64,000 nt of DNA. Source: Lunularia cruciata. Taxonomy: Eukaryota; Streptophyta; Marchantiopsida; Lunulariales; Lunulariaceae. Position numbers and translations under genes: made by a program. This document shows, piece by piece, positions 18,500 to 30,049 of the stretch. Numbering within the stretch: the first letter of the stretch is position 1; every line of letters starts with the position of its first letter. The notes beneath the pieces are model-generated. The model worked only from the letters and a program-made list of their open reading frames with translations, ran no database searches and had not been told where the DNA came from. The stretch spans positions 25,859,465 through 25,923,464 of the forward strand of contig OX419762.1 of assembly GCA_948567375.1 (NCBI GenBank). The letters are read 5' to 3'.

Positions 18500-19360
18500 C
18501 TTATGTCAGATTTGGCTTTGAAAAACCAATCTCTTTGATAGGCCAAAATTCAAGTAGATACCAATGGTTGAAGATTGGAGGAGTTTCTTTCAGTGATTTC
18601 TCAACTCTCTTACACATTGAAGCTTTAGCATTAGGGAAGTATATGGCCAAGATTAGTTTACATTGGAACAATTTATTACAGATTGGTCTGATGCCCTAGG
18701 CTCTTGTCTAGGCTCACATTTCATGTGTTTTGTATTGTGTTTTGAGCCTTTTGACTCTTTTGGTCTTTTGGGCTTTATATTTCATTGTTTCATTGCTACA
18801 CCTTGCTTCCTTGCTGTTCGTTACTTTGCCCCATTGACATCACTAATCTATTTCAAGTAGAGTGTTCAATACCATGCAACCTTTCCATTCCTTGACAAAT
18901 GATGTCTTAGAATTTTAAAGTGAAGGTGCATTACTTGTTCTTGATGATTTCAGTGCTAGGATCCAAGCTTATCAACTTCTTGAGTTTAGTGACCTTAAGA
19001 ATGACCCTTTCCATAGCTTGATAGACCATTCTAGTGCTTGGTCCCACTCTTCCAAAGATCTCATGTCCAACTCCATGAGTGAGCACTTTTTGAGCTTTGG
19101 TACCAATTGTAACTTGAAGATCTTGAATGACCTTTCTCAACTTCCTAAAACTTATAAGAGCACATGCTTTTCTTCTAGTGGATCAAGCACTATAGATTAT
19201 ATTCTCACCTCATCCAGTGATATAAGTCTCAGATTTTGTTGTTTTAGATCCTCAACCAATCTTACCATGCACTTCTATCTTGTGCCATCCTTCTTTCTTA
19301 CCTCAATTGAACCACATTACCTATTGACCATACCTTTAAAGGGAAACTTTGTCTAGATTT
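18500..19360 (+). pseudogene. LINE endonuclease (broken), copy f
   Basis: Encodes ATYVRFGFEKPISLIGQNSS, then after the nested insert LVLDDFSARIQAYQLLEFSD, IDHSSAWSHSSKDLMS, MSEHFLSFGTNCNLKILND and SSTIDYILTSS. These align with the same blocks of copy a. Frames shift at the insert and stops occur, so it is not functional. The first third of the domain is missing because the copy is 5'-truncated. Confidence 0.8.
18583..18797 (+). mobile_element. 215-bp 5'-truncated LINE 3' end nested in a LINE endonuclease
   Basis: Copy a reads straight through GATTGGAGGAG and then TTACACCTTGC. Here those two blocks are separated by a 3' UTR segment with GCCCTAGGCTCTTG, the CTTTTGACTC block and an ATTTCATTGTTTCATTG tail. 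It is a very short insertion of the same LINE family and defines the 3' end of the element. A clear target duplication is not visible. Confidence 0.7.
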
Positions 19361-20057
19361 TCACAAGCAAGATCTGTACCAACAAGCTATCCATGAGAAA
19401 TTGAGTTGTATGGAGTGGAGTTCTAATTTTCAACAATGTAGTGATTAGTTGGTTGAACTTCATTAATCTACATCAACTACTTTGTTTCCAAGAGGTTTTG
19501 ATAAGAAGAGACTTGTTCTCCCTTGTAATAAGTGGTATGATGTAGACTTTAAAATGGAAAGGATCAAAGCTATGGATATGTCTCTTGATCAAATTGCACA
19601 AAATCAAGCTTTTGTCTCTTATAGAAAGTTGGTGAAATGCAAGAAGCAAGCATTTTTGAGACTCAAGGGAGTTGAGTTAAGCATTGAATTGAAGAGCAAT
19701 CCCAATGCTTTTTGGAAGAAGGTAACCATCAGATCTCCATCTTCATTGTTGGACCTGAAGGAGCTCTGTACTTTTTCCCTGATGCTCCAAGCATGGCACC
19801 TAGCCTTAGATCTACTCTCACCATCTCTAAAGTTGAAGTCTTGTACCAACTCAAGAAGTTGGTCAATAGTAATGCTGAAGACCTTGATGGACTATGTGTT
19901 GGACTTCAGAAGTGGGTGGTAGCCATCTGATTCCAAAACTCACTTCTTTCTCAAGTATGGCTTTCTTGATAGATGGTGCTTGAAGACGGTAGTTCCTATT
20001 CACAAGTCTGGCCAGAGAGATGTTGTCACCAATTACCATACCATACTAGTTGGTAGT

Positions 20058-21952
20058 TGTGGTACCCATATTTTTCATTTTGGACGAGTTTTAAAGAAGA
20101 AATGCCTTGCTGAAACCAAATTGAAACTAAATTGAAATCAAATGGAGAAGAAATGAGGGGAAACTTGTGTTTTGATCCAGCTTGAGGAAGTCAACTTTGT
20201 ATTGAAGGAAGAAGGAACCGGATTTGATCAGACCCAAAGAAGTTAACTTCGTGTCAGAGGAGGAAAAAAATCGGATCAAACGCTGAAGAAGGGTTTCTTT
20301 GCATCGGAATGGAAGTTACAGGTCAAGATTACTGCAGGGGCTGTATCTCATTGAAAAAAATTCCAAATCATATATGCTATATTTCATTAGAAGCTTCTCG
20401 TTTAGGGCTTTCCACTGCCACCAAAATTGCAGAGTTTGAAGGTTTGTAGCAGAAGTTACAAGCATTTGAAGTTTAGGGAGTAGATATATAGAGTAGTTGA
20501 GTGACTTCGGACTTACATGACTTTGGGTTACAAAGACTTTGGGTCAAGAGACTTCGCCTTGGGTCAAAGATGACTAAATCCGAGGTAGTCGGACCTTGGA
20601 GTGCAGTGAAGGTGACTTTGGGAATCTTGCAAGAGGCATTAAAGGAAGTTAGAGTAGGGAAAGAAGATATTTAGGATACGCATGATTTCAATTTCAATTC
20701 TGATTGAAGATGTGATAGAAATTGAAGAAGAAATAGAAGTAGTGAATGAATCCAAAGTGCAAGATCAAACTATAAGTGTCTTTGGGTCAATTACATGAGC
20801 AATTAAGTGAAAGTGGGTTACAAATTGAAGGCGTAGATAATGTACTCATGCTTTCAATTACAATTCTTGATGGAGATGTAGTAGAATTAGCAAAGGAATT
20901 GATAGTAGTGAAACCCAAAGTAGTAGGAGTAGGAGTAGGAGTAGGAGTACAGGTGTCTTTGGAGTTGTCCTTTGAGACATTGGAGAGGAGTGGGTTGCAA
21001 GATAAGGAAGTAGATAGGTTACCTACTAGTGTAATTGTAGATATGAGTGAAGATGTAGTAGAAATAGTGAAGGATTTAGCAAAATCAGATATACTTGAAG
21101 AAGGAGAAGTAGTAGGAAGATCATCAGGTTTGGAAGCCAATAAAGTGGTTGACATCAAATTGGAGTAGAAACAATTTTGAGATATGAAGAGGTAGATATG
21201 AAGAGGTGCATTGTCATTTTGGATTTGTAGGTTTGTAAAGTTGTTGTAGAATAGTATAGGTTTTAGTAGTTGTTGTTTGCTTTACTATTTAAAGGAGGCA
21301 TTTGTAGTCATATGTTGTTCAGTATTCACAATTTCTAAGACTAGATAAAGCAAAGTGCTATGAAGCAGTGCTCATTGTTTGAGCTTAATTCTAGGTAGCA
21401 ACATTGTGTTTATGTTTGTGAGTGTTGGGAGAATTTCAAAGTGCAAGTCAGTGTGTTTGTTGGATGTTAGATTCTGTAGCCTTGATCTTCATTCTGTGTG
21501 TTTGATCTTGATTGAAGTGCAATTGGAGCAATGCCTTCACAAATTTAAGAGGAATTGTAGTGTTGGTGGTATTTTGCATTTGTGAGTGCAATGCAAAGTT
21601 GATGTGAAGCAATTTTGATTGAGGAAGTTGTGCCTTCAATGGAGGGGTGGAACACAATTCTGAGGCAAAGTCGTTTTGTAGTGAAGTGTTGTTTTTGGGA
21701 GAAAATAAATCATCACAATCCAGATTTTTTGGAAAGATTTGATAGAGTTGTGATTAAGTGTGACAAATTCTTGTGATGATGCTACAAGTTAGAGCTTGTT
21801 ACCCTCTTTTGGGTGTAGTTGCTACTTGAGAGACCAAAAAGAACTACTTGTTACTGTTTGACTTTGTATTTGACCAATTCTGAATTGTATCTCTATGGGA
21901 ACAAATTTACTTCACTGATATCCGCAAAAGTAATATTTGCTAGGTTGTCACA
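20058..21952 (+). mobile_element. LTR copy 1, short variant (1,895 bp), solo, in a LINE
   Basis: Starts TGTGGTACCC and ends GTTGTCACA. Flanks are GTAGT (20,053-20,057) and ATAGT (21,953-21,957), a 5-bp duplication with one change. Its 3' 1.2 kb matches the long LTRs, including the C-terminal part of the LTR-borne ORF and the TATTTAAAG box near 21,285. Its 5' part is shorter and diverged and lacks the N-terminal and coiled-coil coding parts. It also has CTTTGGGT(T/C)-type repeats near 20,520-20,570. Confidence 0.85.
20776..21168 (+). pseudogene. C-terminal remnant of the LTR-borne ORF (copy 1)
   Basis: 130-codon open frame ending in SSGLEANKVVDIKLE. It matches the tail of the long ORF in other copies (VEVGVQVSL..., then GEVVGRSSGL). 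A run of GVGVGVGV codons near 20,930-20,950 comes from a GTAGGA microsatellite and is specific to this copy. It has no coiled coil. Confidence 0.7.
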
Positions 21953-23689
21953 ATAGTATCTTTGCCAAGTTGTATGGTCACATTCTGGAGACTAGGTTGA
22001 GTACCTGGGCTGAAAGGTACAAAATTTGAGCTAAGTGCCAAGTTGGCGGTTTCAGATCAGGCTTTAGTACTTTGGACCACCTATTGGTACTCCATGTTTT
22101 GTGGTGGAATATAAGGGTGTTGGGAGAGCTCTCTATGTTGCATTTATTGATTTCAAGAAGGCCTTTGAAAGGTGCTCAGGATATCTCTAAGTGAGAGACT
22201 CACTGAAGTTGGTGTTTCAGCTGATCTGATTGGTGCTATCTCTAGACTCTATGAGAAAGTGGTTATGAGACTTTCATTTTTGAGCTCTCAAGGTGTCCTT
22301 AGCACAATGGGTGTGATTCAAGGCTGCTCTCTGTCTCCAACTCTGTTTGGAATCTTCATTGATGATCTAGAGAGACTACTCATGGAAGCTAGAGCTACAA
22401 GTGTACATGTTGGCTCTTTGATGATACATGCACTCCTTTATGAAGATGATATTGTGCTCTTCTCCACCAATCTTTATAGAAGAGAGTTTATAGAAGTTGT
22501 TGGATTCTTTTCTTTGCTTTTGCAATCAAACAAAGATGGAAGTGAACCTTGACAAGTCCAAGGTGATTGTGGTGGGTTCTAAAGGTGTCACACCTTTCTT
22601 TTTTGATGGAAAGCAGTTGGAGCAAGTTTCCTCTTATAAGTACTTGGGCCTTGAGTTTTCTCATGACTATAGTTGGTCTACTTGTGTGAAGATGAGAATC
22701 AATGCAGGGTTTAGAGGTTTTTTTGCACTCATGAATTGCTCTAGACTTGCTCATCTTACCACATGGGAGTTGAAGAAAGTGTTATTTAGATCTTGTGCAG
22801 TAGGTGGTTCTCCATGGTGTTCAGATTTGGGGTCAAGGTACTAAGAAGACATAGTGGCAAAAGGTGGAGAAAGTTCAAAAACTATTTTTGTGTGATGAAC
22901 TTCGGGTGAGGACTCAAAATCCCTATGTATTGTTGCTTGCTGAAACATGGTTTTTTCCTCTTGAGGCTGAAGCTTTGTTTTTAGCTCTCACATATGCCAC
23001 TAAAGTGAGGTCCATGGAGCACAAGAGACTTTCCTGCCAAGATTTTTGTGCCACTCTATCTATTGGTTGGTATATAGATCTGATTGCATGGGCTTAGAAT
23101 GTTTAGAATGTTTGCAAGCGACATTGGAGATTGGAGCTTATTGCACTATGAGAAGTGATCAAGGAGCAGTTCTTAGTTCGCTTATGGCAGCAACTTGGTA
23201 CCAAGATGGTGTTATATCAGCAGTTTGTAAATCCTATGTTGGTGTATTGTGAGCACCTATTATCTCTTGGCTAGGATTTCTGCTTCATCTAGACATATTA
23301 TTGCTCAATATAGAACTAGTTCTCATAGACTAGAAGTAGAACAAGGATGTTGGCAGCAGATAGAGCAGTCCATGAGACTTTGAAAATTGTGTACTATGAG
23401 CAAAGTTGAGGATGAACACCATGTGTTTGTTGATTGCTCTTGTTACATGCAAATCAGAGTTAGACATCAAATTACTTGTAGTGATTTTTGAACTCTCTTA
23501 CAAGTTGAAGCTTTAGCATTAGGGAAGTATATGATAGAGATTAGTTTACATCAGACCAATTTGTTAGAGATTTGCCAGATGCCCTAGGCTCTTGCCTATG
23601 CTCACATTTCATGTATTTTGTATTGTGTTTTCAGCCTTTTGACTCTTTGGGTCTTCCGGGCTTTATATTTCATTGTTCATTAAAATCTG

Positions 23690-24721
23690 CAAACTCTTTT
23701 ATAAGAGTATCCAACTTGTTGTTTTCCTTATGTAAAATTTTTGCTGGGGGTGTCAATAATTTCTTTCCTCCATGTCTTTGTATTCTTCTTGGCTTTGATT
23801 CTTCTTTGGACTCCAAAGAACTTGAAGATGTGGAGGATTCCTCCAAAGAAGGGGATCTACTACGAGAAGCTCTTTGTCTAGGCTTCTTGCCTTTCTTCTC
23901 CCAATTTTATTGGTTACCAAAAGAATGAGAGTGGGTTGCCTCGTGTTGGATGACATGTTTGAGGACTTTGTCCAAGGAAGTTACATTCCTCTCCCTAGCA
24001 AAGATACAAATATTTGATGACAGTCCTCCCAAGAACCAGGTAATGACTTGGGCATTGGAGTAACCCACTACACCTGATTGCTTTGGGACTCGGTTCAAGA
24101 GCGCCATGAACTGCTCAGAGTAGTCTCTCAACTTCTCCTTCTTTCCTTTGTCTAGATCATTGAGTGCTATGAAGACATTTGTGTTGTAATCAACTTCTTG
24201 GAATTGTTCTAGGAAATTGTTCCTCAAGTCTGCCCAATTTGCTGGTACAAACCCCTTCTGGGTTACATGCGTATACCAACTCCAAGCCTTCTTTTGAAGC
24301 AGATTGGGGAAAATCCACAGGTGATCCGTCTAGTCATGTTCCTTATTGGCAAAGAAAATGACTTCAAATTCTTTGATGAATCCATTGGGTCTTCATCTTG
24401 TTCCGTCTCCTTATACTTTTGCTAGGCGTGTCGGGTGATAGGTAACAAAGTCATTGTTTGACTTGGTGGAATTGGCTGAGGTAAGGTTGAACTTGATAGA
24501 ACCAAGGAACTGGCTAGTAGTGACGCTATGTTGACACCCCAAGGGTTCCAATTGGTCAAGTTCAACGTGGGGTCTTCTTTGACAATTACATCTTCTTTGA
24601 TTGTGCTGACTTCAACCCGAGTAGAAGCAAGAGTTTCAACACTCTTGGAGTGTTCTTCAAAATTCCTTTGAGAGAAGCAAGGAATCGTGCATAGAAGGTG
24701 TTGATACTCTTCTTCTGTCAA
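23690..24721 (-). pseudogene. Ty3/gypsy gag fragment (element 2), broken
   Basis: The minus strand encodes a retrotransposon gag core: NNFLEQFQEVDYNTNVFIAL, then GKKEKLRDYSEQFMALLNRV, then ITWFLGGLSS and DKVLKHVIQHEATHS (23,907-24,227). An upstream segment (24,422-24,721) includes FEEHSKSVETLASTRVEVST. It aligns with the gag of element 1 at 44.5-45.6 kb. The gene is cut at 23,690 by the 3' end of a plus-strand LINE. The pol part is not present to the left. Confidence 0.85.
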
Positions 24722-25120
24722 ACTTTGTGCTATCTTTTCATGAATAAATCCCTTAATTAACTCAACTTCCTTGACAGCTTTTGGGGAGTCGGGGTACTAG
24801 GTTGTAAGGAATATGTCTACCCACTCAAGTCTTTCTTCTTCTTGGAATTAGGAGACACAAAGTATCCATGCTACCCAACTTCACGTTTCTTGTGTTTGAG
24901 CTCTAGCAGGGATTCTTGAACTTTGTGAAGGAGTTATAAATCCAATGCCTCTCTTTTGGCCTTGTCTAAATTGATGTGGCCCTTCTAATATTCTTCTTCT
25001 TCACGTTGCAATGTTTGTCTTTGAGCTCTTTCTTCCCATTGTTCCCTCAATGCAAACATTCATGTTGCTTTAACACTTAGTTTCAAACTTATCTTTGTAT
25101 TCTTCCACTTCCAAGATTTG
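24722..25120 (-). other. Gypsy element 2 leader and start of gag region
   Basis: Lies between the primer binding site and the recognisable gag. It aligns with 45,642-45,931 of element 1. No intact reading frame. Confidence 0.6.
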
Positions 25121-25140
25121 TATCCTTGGCAGTGGTGCCA
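25121..25140 (-). other. tRNA-Asp-type primer binding site (element 2)
   Basis: On the minus strand it reads TGGCACCACTGCCAAGGATA, seven bases after the LTR end. With the element 1 site it points to an ancestral TGGCGCCGCTGCCGGGGA, nearly complementary to the 3' end of plant tRNA-Asp. The differences between the two are mostly at CpG sites. Confidence 0.75.
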
Positions 25141-25925
25141 AAAATCATGTGACAATCCAGCAAATATCACTAAGTAAAGTTTGTTCCCACAGAGATACTA
25201 GTTAGAAATGTCTAAATACAAAGTCAAATGTCACAAATGTGGTCCTTCTTGATTTCTTCTTTAATCTCTCGGGTATAAACCACACTCGGAAGAGAGTAAC
25301 AAGCATTGACTTGTAGTCTTGTCACAACAATTTATCACACTCAATTACAACTCCATCAAATCTTTCCAAACAATCTTGATTGTGATGATTCAGTCTCTCC
25401 CAAAAATGACACTTCATTGATAAAACAACTTCGCCTCATAACTATGTTCCACCCCTCCACTGAAGCCACAACTTCCTCAATCAAAATTGCTTCACATCAA
25501 CACTACACTACACTCACAGCTATAGAATACTACCAACACTACAATTCCTCTCAGATCTGTGAAGGCATTGCTTTGATTGCACTTCACTTAAGATCAAACA
25601 CACAAAATGAAGATCAAGCCTACAAAATCCAACATCCAACAAACACATTGATTTGCACTTCAAAATTCTCCAAACACTCACAAACACAAACACAACATTG
25701 ATACTTGAAATCAATCTCAAGCGACAAACACTAAAATCAGCACTTTGCTTTATCTATTCTCAAGAAAAATGAATATTGAACAACAATACTTTGTGAATGC
25801 CACCTTTAAATAAGAAAATTCTTTAGGAGTTATCTAACAACTATACCGCTCTACAACAACTCTACCTACCTGCAAAATAACAATGCACCTTTTCATATCT
25901 GCCTCTTCAAATCTTAAAACTATTA

Positions 25926-28270
25926 CTACTCCGATCCGATGTCTACTTCTTCCTTTGCTTCCAATCCCAAAATAAGCTCACATACTACTCTATCCTTGGG
26001 TTTCACAACTACTAACTCTTCTACCAATTTTAACACTTCTTCTTCCTTATTTGCAATTCCCGTCATGGGTAACCTACATACATCTTCTCCCTGCAACCCA
26101 TCTTTCTCTAATACCTCCAATGTAAACTTCAAAGATATTTGTACTCCTACTTCTTCTACTTCAGGTTTTGCTCTTACATCCTTCCAAAGTTTATCTATTT
26201 CTACTTAACTAAATCTAATCTAATTGTGATATTGTCTTCCACTTCCAATATCTTCCTATCTACACAAGTTCTAAGGCTAATCAGTAAAGCATTCAAGTCC
26301 TTATCCTTTGCATTTCTTCTTCTTGTCTCTTGCAACAACAATCTTAACGCATGCAATCTCGTTTCTTCAACTCTTACATTGGCTTTAGTACTCAACATTG
26401 CATTCATCTTTGCTACTATCTCCTTCAACAACTCAAGCATCATTCTTCGCTCATGTTCCCGATCTGCTTGCCAATCTTCCCGGTACATTGCCAACTCTGC
26501 CTCAAATTTGGCCTTCACATTCTCCTTCTCCTTCTCTTTCTGCACTATCTTCTCTTCCAATTTATGAAGTAACTCCCTCAATTTCTCTTCTTCTTTATAC
26601 CTCACTATTAATTCTCTTTGCCAAAGCTACTTCTTCTCTTCTTCACTCTGCATCACTCTATTGAGCTCTTGCTTCTTCTCTGCTACCCTTGCCATAGCAT
26701 GGATGCTTTCTACTCAAGAATCAACAAACTTCTATTTCAACATTCCATACTCAGCTATCTGTTGTTCCCTAACTATGGCATTTTGCTCTATTATTCTATC
26801 TCTACTCCCCACTTCTCTCTTTAAATTCATAATCACCTGATTTTGGATTACTGCATCTACTTGTATACCTCCTTTTTCTCCTCTCCTTGGGTATTACTCT
26901 CCTCCAAATCCAAGTTCTCTTCTTCTAACCACGCTAATACTTGCAACACAGTCTTTACATCCGGATACTTTGATTGCATTTCTTTCTTCTTCTCCTCCAA
27001 CTTCATCAACAATGGACAAACAATCTCTTGCAGATACTCCACTCCTCCAATCTGGTTCTCTTCTGCTTGCGGGCTTTTCTCCTTCTTTGCTTCTTCTTCA
27101 CCGGACACTCTTCTCCTCAGCCAAAGTTGCCTAATTGGAATTGATTTCTCGCTCCCCAAACTTTCACTTTCTGTTTCTCTTCTTTTGCTTGCCTCACCTC
27201 ATATGTTGCATTTCTTTTGGATCAGATATCTCTCTGAATTATAACCTTCTTCTCCTCTATCTCTAGAACTTCCTCTTCTTCCTTCATGTTATCTTCTTTT
27301 ACCATCTCCAGCTTTCCCTTCTCTTCCTCTGGTACCGGTTGCATCTCCACTCCATCCTCACTCTCACTACTTGCTTCACCACTTTGCAATGTGAGTTTTG
27401 GTTCTTCTTCTCTCTCCAAGTCTTCAGACTTGTACTCGGTTTCTCCTTCTGATTTTTCTCCCAAAAATGCTATTACCACCAAGTCTTTCTTTGGGTTCAC
27501 TTTTGTGGTCTTTTGTGGTCTCATCGCCACTACTTCTTCTTTAGGTTGACTCCTCTTCTTTGACTTTGGAGCATTCATTGCCAATTTCACGCTCTGCCCC
27601 ATCTGTGTATAGTACTTGTCACTACTTTTGATCTGAAGAATGTATTGCTGCTCATCTGCATCATCATCTCTCCTTAAGTCGGGATGGAAGTGCGACACCA
27701 TCTTGTGTTGTTCTGCCGCATTCAATAGATTCAATCCCAAGTAAAAAGGAGCTGCAAATGGCACAATGTAGTGTGAAGGTGACTTATCCCACAAATTCCA
27801 CGCCATTTGTCTTGTGCGCTGATGGAAGCACTTCACCCAATTGATTGGCTCCCTTGCAAACATCTTATGGAAAAACACCACTTGATGTTTCATCACATAA
27901 GTGGTTCACTCCGGCTTGAAGATGGCCATCATTGCTCCTATGATGCCTCTCCTCACAAGGTCCTTATAACTCAACCTTATATCCATTTTTTGTGTATTTT
28001 GAAGAAAAGGCATCTTGTACTTCTTGTTTCTTCAGCCACCTCTCCTTTCGCTAAGAATATGGCTCCATGCTCCTCACCCGCCTCTCTTCTAAGTACTAAC
28101 TTCCAATCCCACTCTATCTATTGAGCCAGATTTCCTCTCTTACCCTCTGCCTCGGGTCCATCCAGACACTTATGGCTCTATTATTTTGGTCATGAAGCCT
28201 AGAAAACTCAGATTCCAATTTCATGCCAAAAATGTGATCCAAAGCATAGTCAAGTGATCACATCTAGACT
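25926..28270 (-). pseudogene. LTR-borne coiled-coil ORF, subfamily II (copy 2)
   Basis: Unrecognised protein in sense orientation in the U3 part of the LTR. The longest open piece (27,222-27,896, 224 aa) has VVFFHKMFAREPINWVKCFH, HYIVPFAAPFYLGLNLLN and MVSHFHPDLR, then a linker alternating lysine-rich and acidic residues. Next comes GVEYLQEIVCPLLMKLEEKK (26,857-27,159), then a long heptad-rich coil (26,201-26,605, KLEEKIVQKEKEKENVKAKF, then REDWQADREHERRM), then a conserved tail ending near 25,926. Several stops break it. No catalytic motif or zinc finger is visible. It could be a structural or gag-like protein, or a captured host gene. Expression would come from full-length RNA reading through the 3' LTR. 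Confidence 0.7.
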
Positions 28271-28779
28271 CCAAATTGCATGATTGCTCACTACAAATTC
28301 CAAGTTCTTCTTTCCACCTCCCATCTTACTCTCCTCTACTCTGGGTTGGTGACTATTCTTCCGCCCGACTCCTAAACTAACAATCTTGACTTCCTCTCAA
28401 TGCACAAGTGCATCTCTTACTACAATCCCTTTTCCCCAATTTCCCTTAGGACAACTCCTTAATGGCGATGGGAAGTTACTTGTCATCTCTTTGTCTCAAT
28501 CCTGAATTTTATAGTGGCACGTCTCCTCAATCTTTCTTCACTTTGAGCTTCTACCAAGAACTCACACCTTTTGCATGCTCTTGTCAATGTCAATTTTCCC
28601 CTGCTCATAGGCCAGCCAATTTTTTGTGTGTGGTACCTTCTTGAATGTCCAACCCCGAAGGAAAGTTTTACACTATCCTTGCCTCGGGTTAAGCACCCTG
28701 AGACAAAGTTTCCTTACTTTGGGTTGAATGCTGACAAGACCAATACGAGTACTTTGTCTTCTGACACAAAGTCACTTTA

Positions 28780-28799
28780 CTTTGGGTTACAACCCAAAG
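28780..28799. promoter_or_regulatory. Palindrome CTTTGGGTT-AC-AACCCAAAG in U3
   Basis: A perfect 9-bp inverted repeat with a 2-bp spacer near the 5' start of LTR copy 2. The same place in copy 4 (near 35,245) has a near-identical form, and other copies repeat CTTTGGGT several times. This looks like a dimeric protein-binding site, for example an enhancer in U3. The function is inferred. Confidence 0.4.
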
Positions 28800-28899
28800 A
28801 CACCATTCTTCACTTTTTGATGCCATATAGGTACAATACAACTTTGTCTGTACACTTCTTCTTCAAAACTAGGAAAAAAACAAAAATGTGGGTACCACA

Positions 28900-30049
28900 A
28901 CTTCCAATCCCAAAGAATACTCCTTCATCTCTTGTACCCTGGGTCTATCTAGTTCTACTAAATCCTTGGCTATTTCTACTCACAATCAATCTAGAAGTTT
29001 TACTTCCAACACCAAGAATTCCAGAATTTCAAGTGGGCATAGCTTTTGTTTTAAATCACTAAGCACTACTAGCCAAATATTCAAGTTAGGACTTGGAGAA
29101 GCTGGTTCTAATGAGATAAGAATCACCTCATTTGGACATGGGAATGTCCAAATGATACTGATTCTAAATCAAAAGCACACAAAGCTACCAAAGGCTGCAA
29201 AAATTGAGGTACCTAGAGCTTCAAATCTATCCTCTAAACTCTATCAATAAGTTTTCAATGTAAATTTCTGAGTGAGTTGATTATAATTATGCAAAGATCA
29301 CTTCATTTGATCATTGAGTACAAAGATACAATAGCTTGAATTTACACTTCACAATGTTGTGATGCGCAAAGAGTCACAGATTTCAAATTGTCACAACTTC
29401 TTTGTCTGACCTCCAATTGCAACAAATCAGACCCCAATAGAAACCTTGCACAATACTTGTTTTTTTGCCACAAAAAACACTTGATTTAGACCTATAAGTA
29501 TAGAGCAATTCTATTTCACATGTGCAGATTTAACACCAAGTACTTGGAAGTGTCAGAGTGAAACAAATGGTCATATCATCTACCTTGGATATTAAGAATT
29601 TTAAATATGGATTCAATCAGAAGCTTACAATTATGGTTCTTATGACACAAGAATCACCTAGATTGGGCCTGTGAGTGTGGAGAATCGGCCCTGCAAAGTT
29701 GGTACTCCAAACAAAAAGATGCATGAGATGTGACAAAATGAGAATTGTCACCACTACTTGCTCAGACCTCCATATGATGCAAGCTTGGCCTTGAAAGAGA
29801 TCTTGTAAGTCACAAATTTTGATACAAAATTTTTCATTGGATTTGCACTTGTGACTGTAGAGCAATACCCCTCCAAATTCTTGCACAATCACATAGACTG
29901 CTCAAAGCTTCCTTACAATTCAAAAATCCAGAACTCTTTGTGTACTACTCCAAACTGCACAATCTTTACCTTGAAAGAAATCTCTTAGCATGGGGCTTCT
30001 TGTGAAACCCCAATCACTACATTTTCTAAATTGTTGGCAGAGATACAAC
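28900..30049. repeat. ~177-bp tandem monomers, array 2 (left part)
   Basis: The core recurs near 29,110, 29,288, 29,464, 29,641, 29,821 and 30,003, spacing about 176-181 bp, strongly diverged. Clearest unit: GGTTCTAATGAGATAAGAAT then CACCTCATTTGGACATG at 29,105. It shares the core with array 1 at 14.4-15.4 kb. LTR copy 3 is inserted at 30,050. If the insert is removed, the next core at about 33,930 keeps the ~180-bp phase. Confidence 0.65.

Larger units (their letters stand above)
19482..23097 (+). pseudogene. LINE reverse transcriptase (broken), copy f, split by an LTR
   Basis: N-terminal RT region at 19,482-20,057 (KMERIKAMDMSLDQIAQNQA, then KKLVNSNAEDLDGLCVGL). The RT core resumes at 21,953 after the LTR: GVIQGCSLSPTLFGIFIDDL near 22,320 and LLYEDDIVLFSTN near 22,440, with YEDD in place of YADD, so both catalytic Asp remain. 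Then VNLDKSKVIVVGSKGVTPFF, and after that YKYLGLEFSHDYSW near 22,640. Frameshifts are present, e.g. between 22,480 and 22,500. The family normally reads TTGGTAGTATCTTTGCC across the site used by the LTR. Confidence 0.85.
18480..23689 (+). mobile_element. LINE copy f, plus strand, with intact-looking 3' end and nested inserts
   Basis: Endonuclease (about 18,500-19,340), linker and RT (19,480-20,057 and 21,953-23,100), zinc-finger C-terminus (about 23,280-23,470) and 3' UTR ending in ATTTCATTGTTCATTA at 23,688. It is interrupted by a 215-bp LINE 3' fragment at 18,583 and by a 1,895-bp LTR at 20,058. The start at 18,480 is inside the endonuclease, so it is 5'-truncated. The 3' end abuts a gypsy gag region at 23,690, which suggests insertion into that gypsy element. 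Confidence 0.85.
25148..28899 (-). mobile_element. LTR copy 2 (3,752 bp), 5' LTR of gypsy element 2
   Basis: On the minus strand it starts TGTGGTACCC at 28,899 and ends TGTCACA at 25,148, directly followed by the primer binding site and gag. That position identifies the 3.75-kb unit as an LTR and not a separate transposon. It holds a long sense ORF remnant (28,270-25,926), a TATTTAAAG-type box near 25,805 and an R/U5-like segment. The upstream flank is tandem array 2. Confidence 0.88.

Noticed and set aside
20930-20950. GVGVGVGV segment as a meaningful protein motif
   Set aside because: It is a GTAGGA microsatellite in one LTR copy only.
18400-23689. Head-to-head LINEs as one twin-primed insertion
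   Set aside because: The inverted part and the plus part overlap in element coordinates (both contain the RT end and zinc-finger region).
26139-26567. Plus-strand ORFs across the minus-strand coiled-coil regions (also near 39,751-40,254 and 31,488-31,945)
   Set aside because: They are antisense to heptad-rich Glu/Lys coding sequence and give Ser/Phe/Leu-rich shadows.
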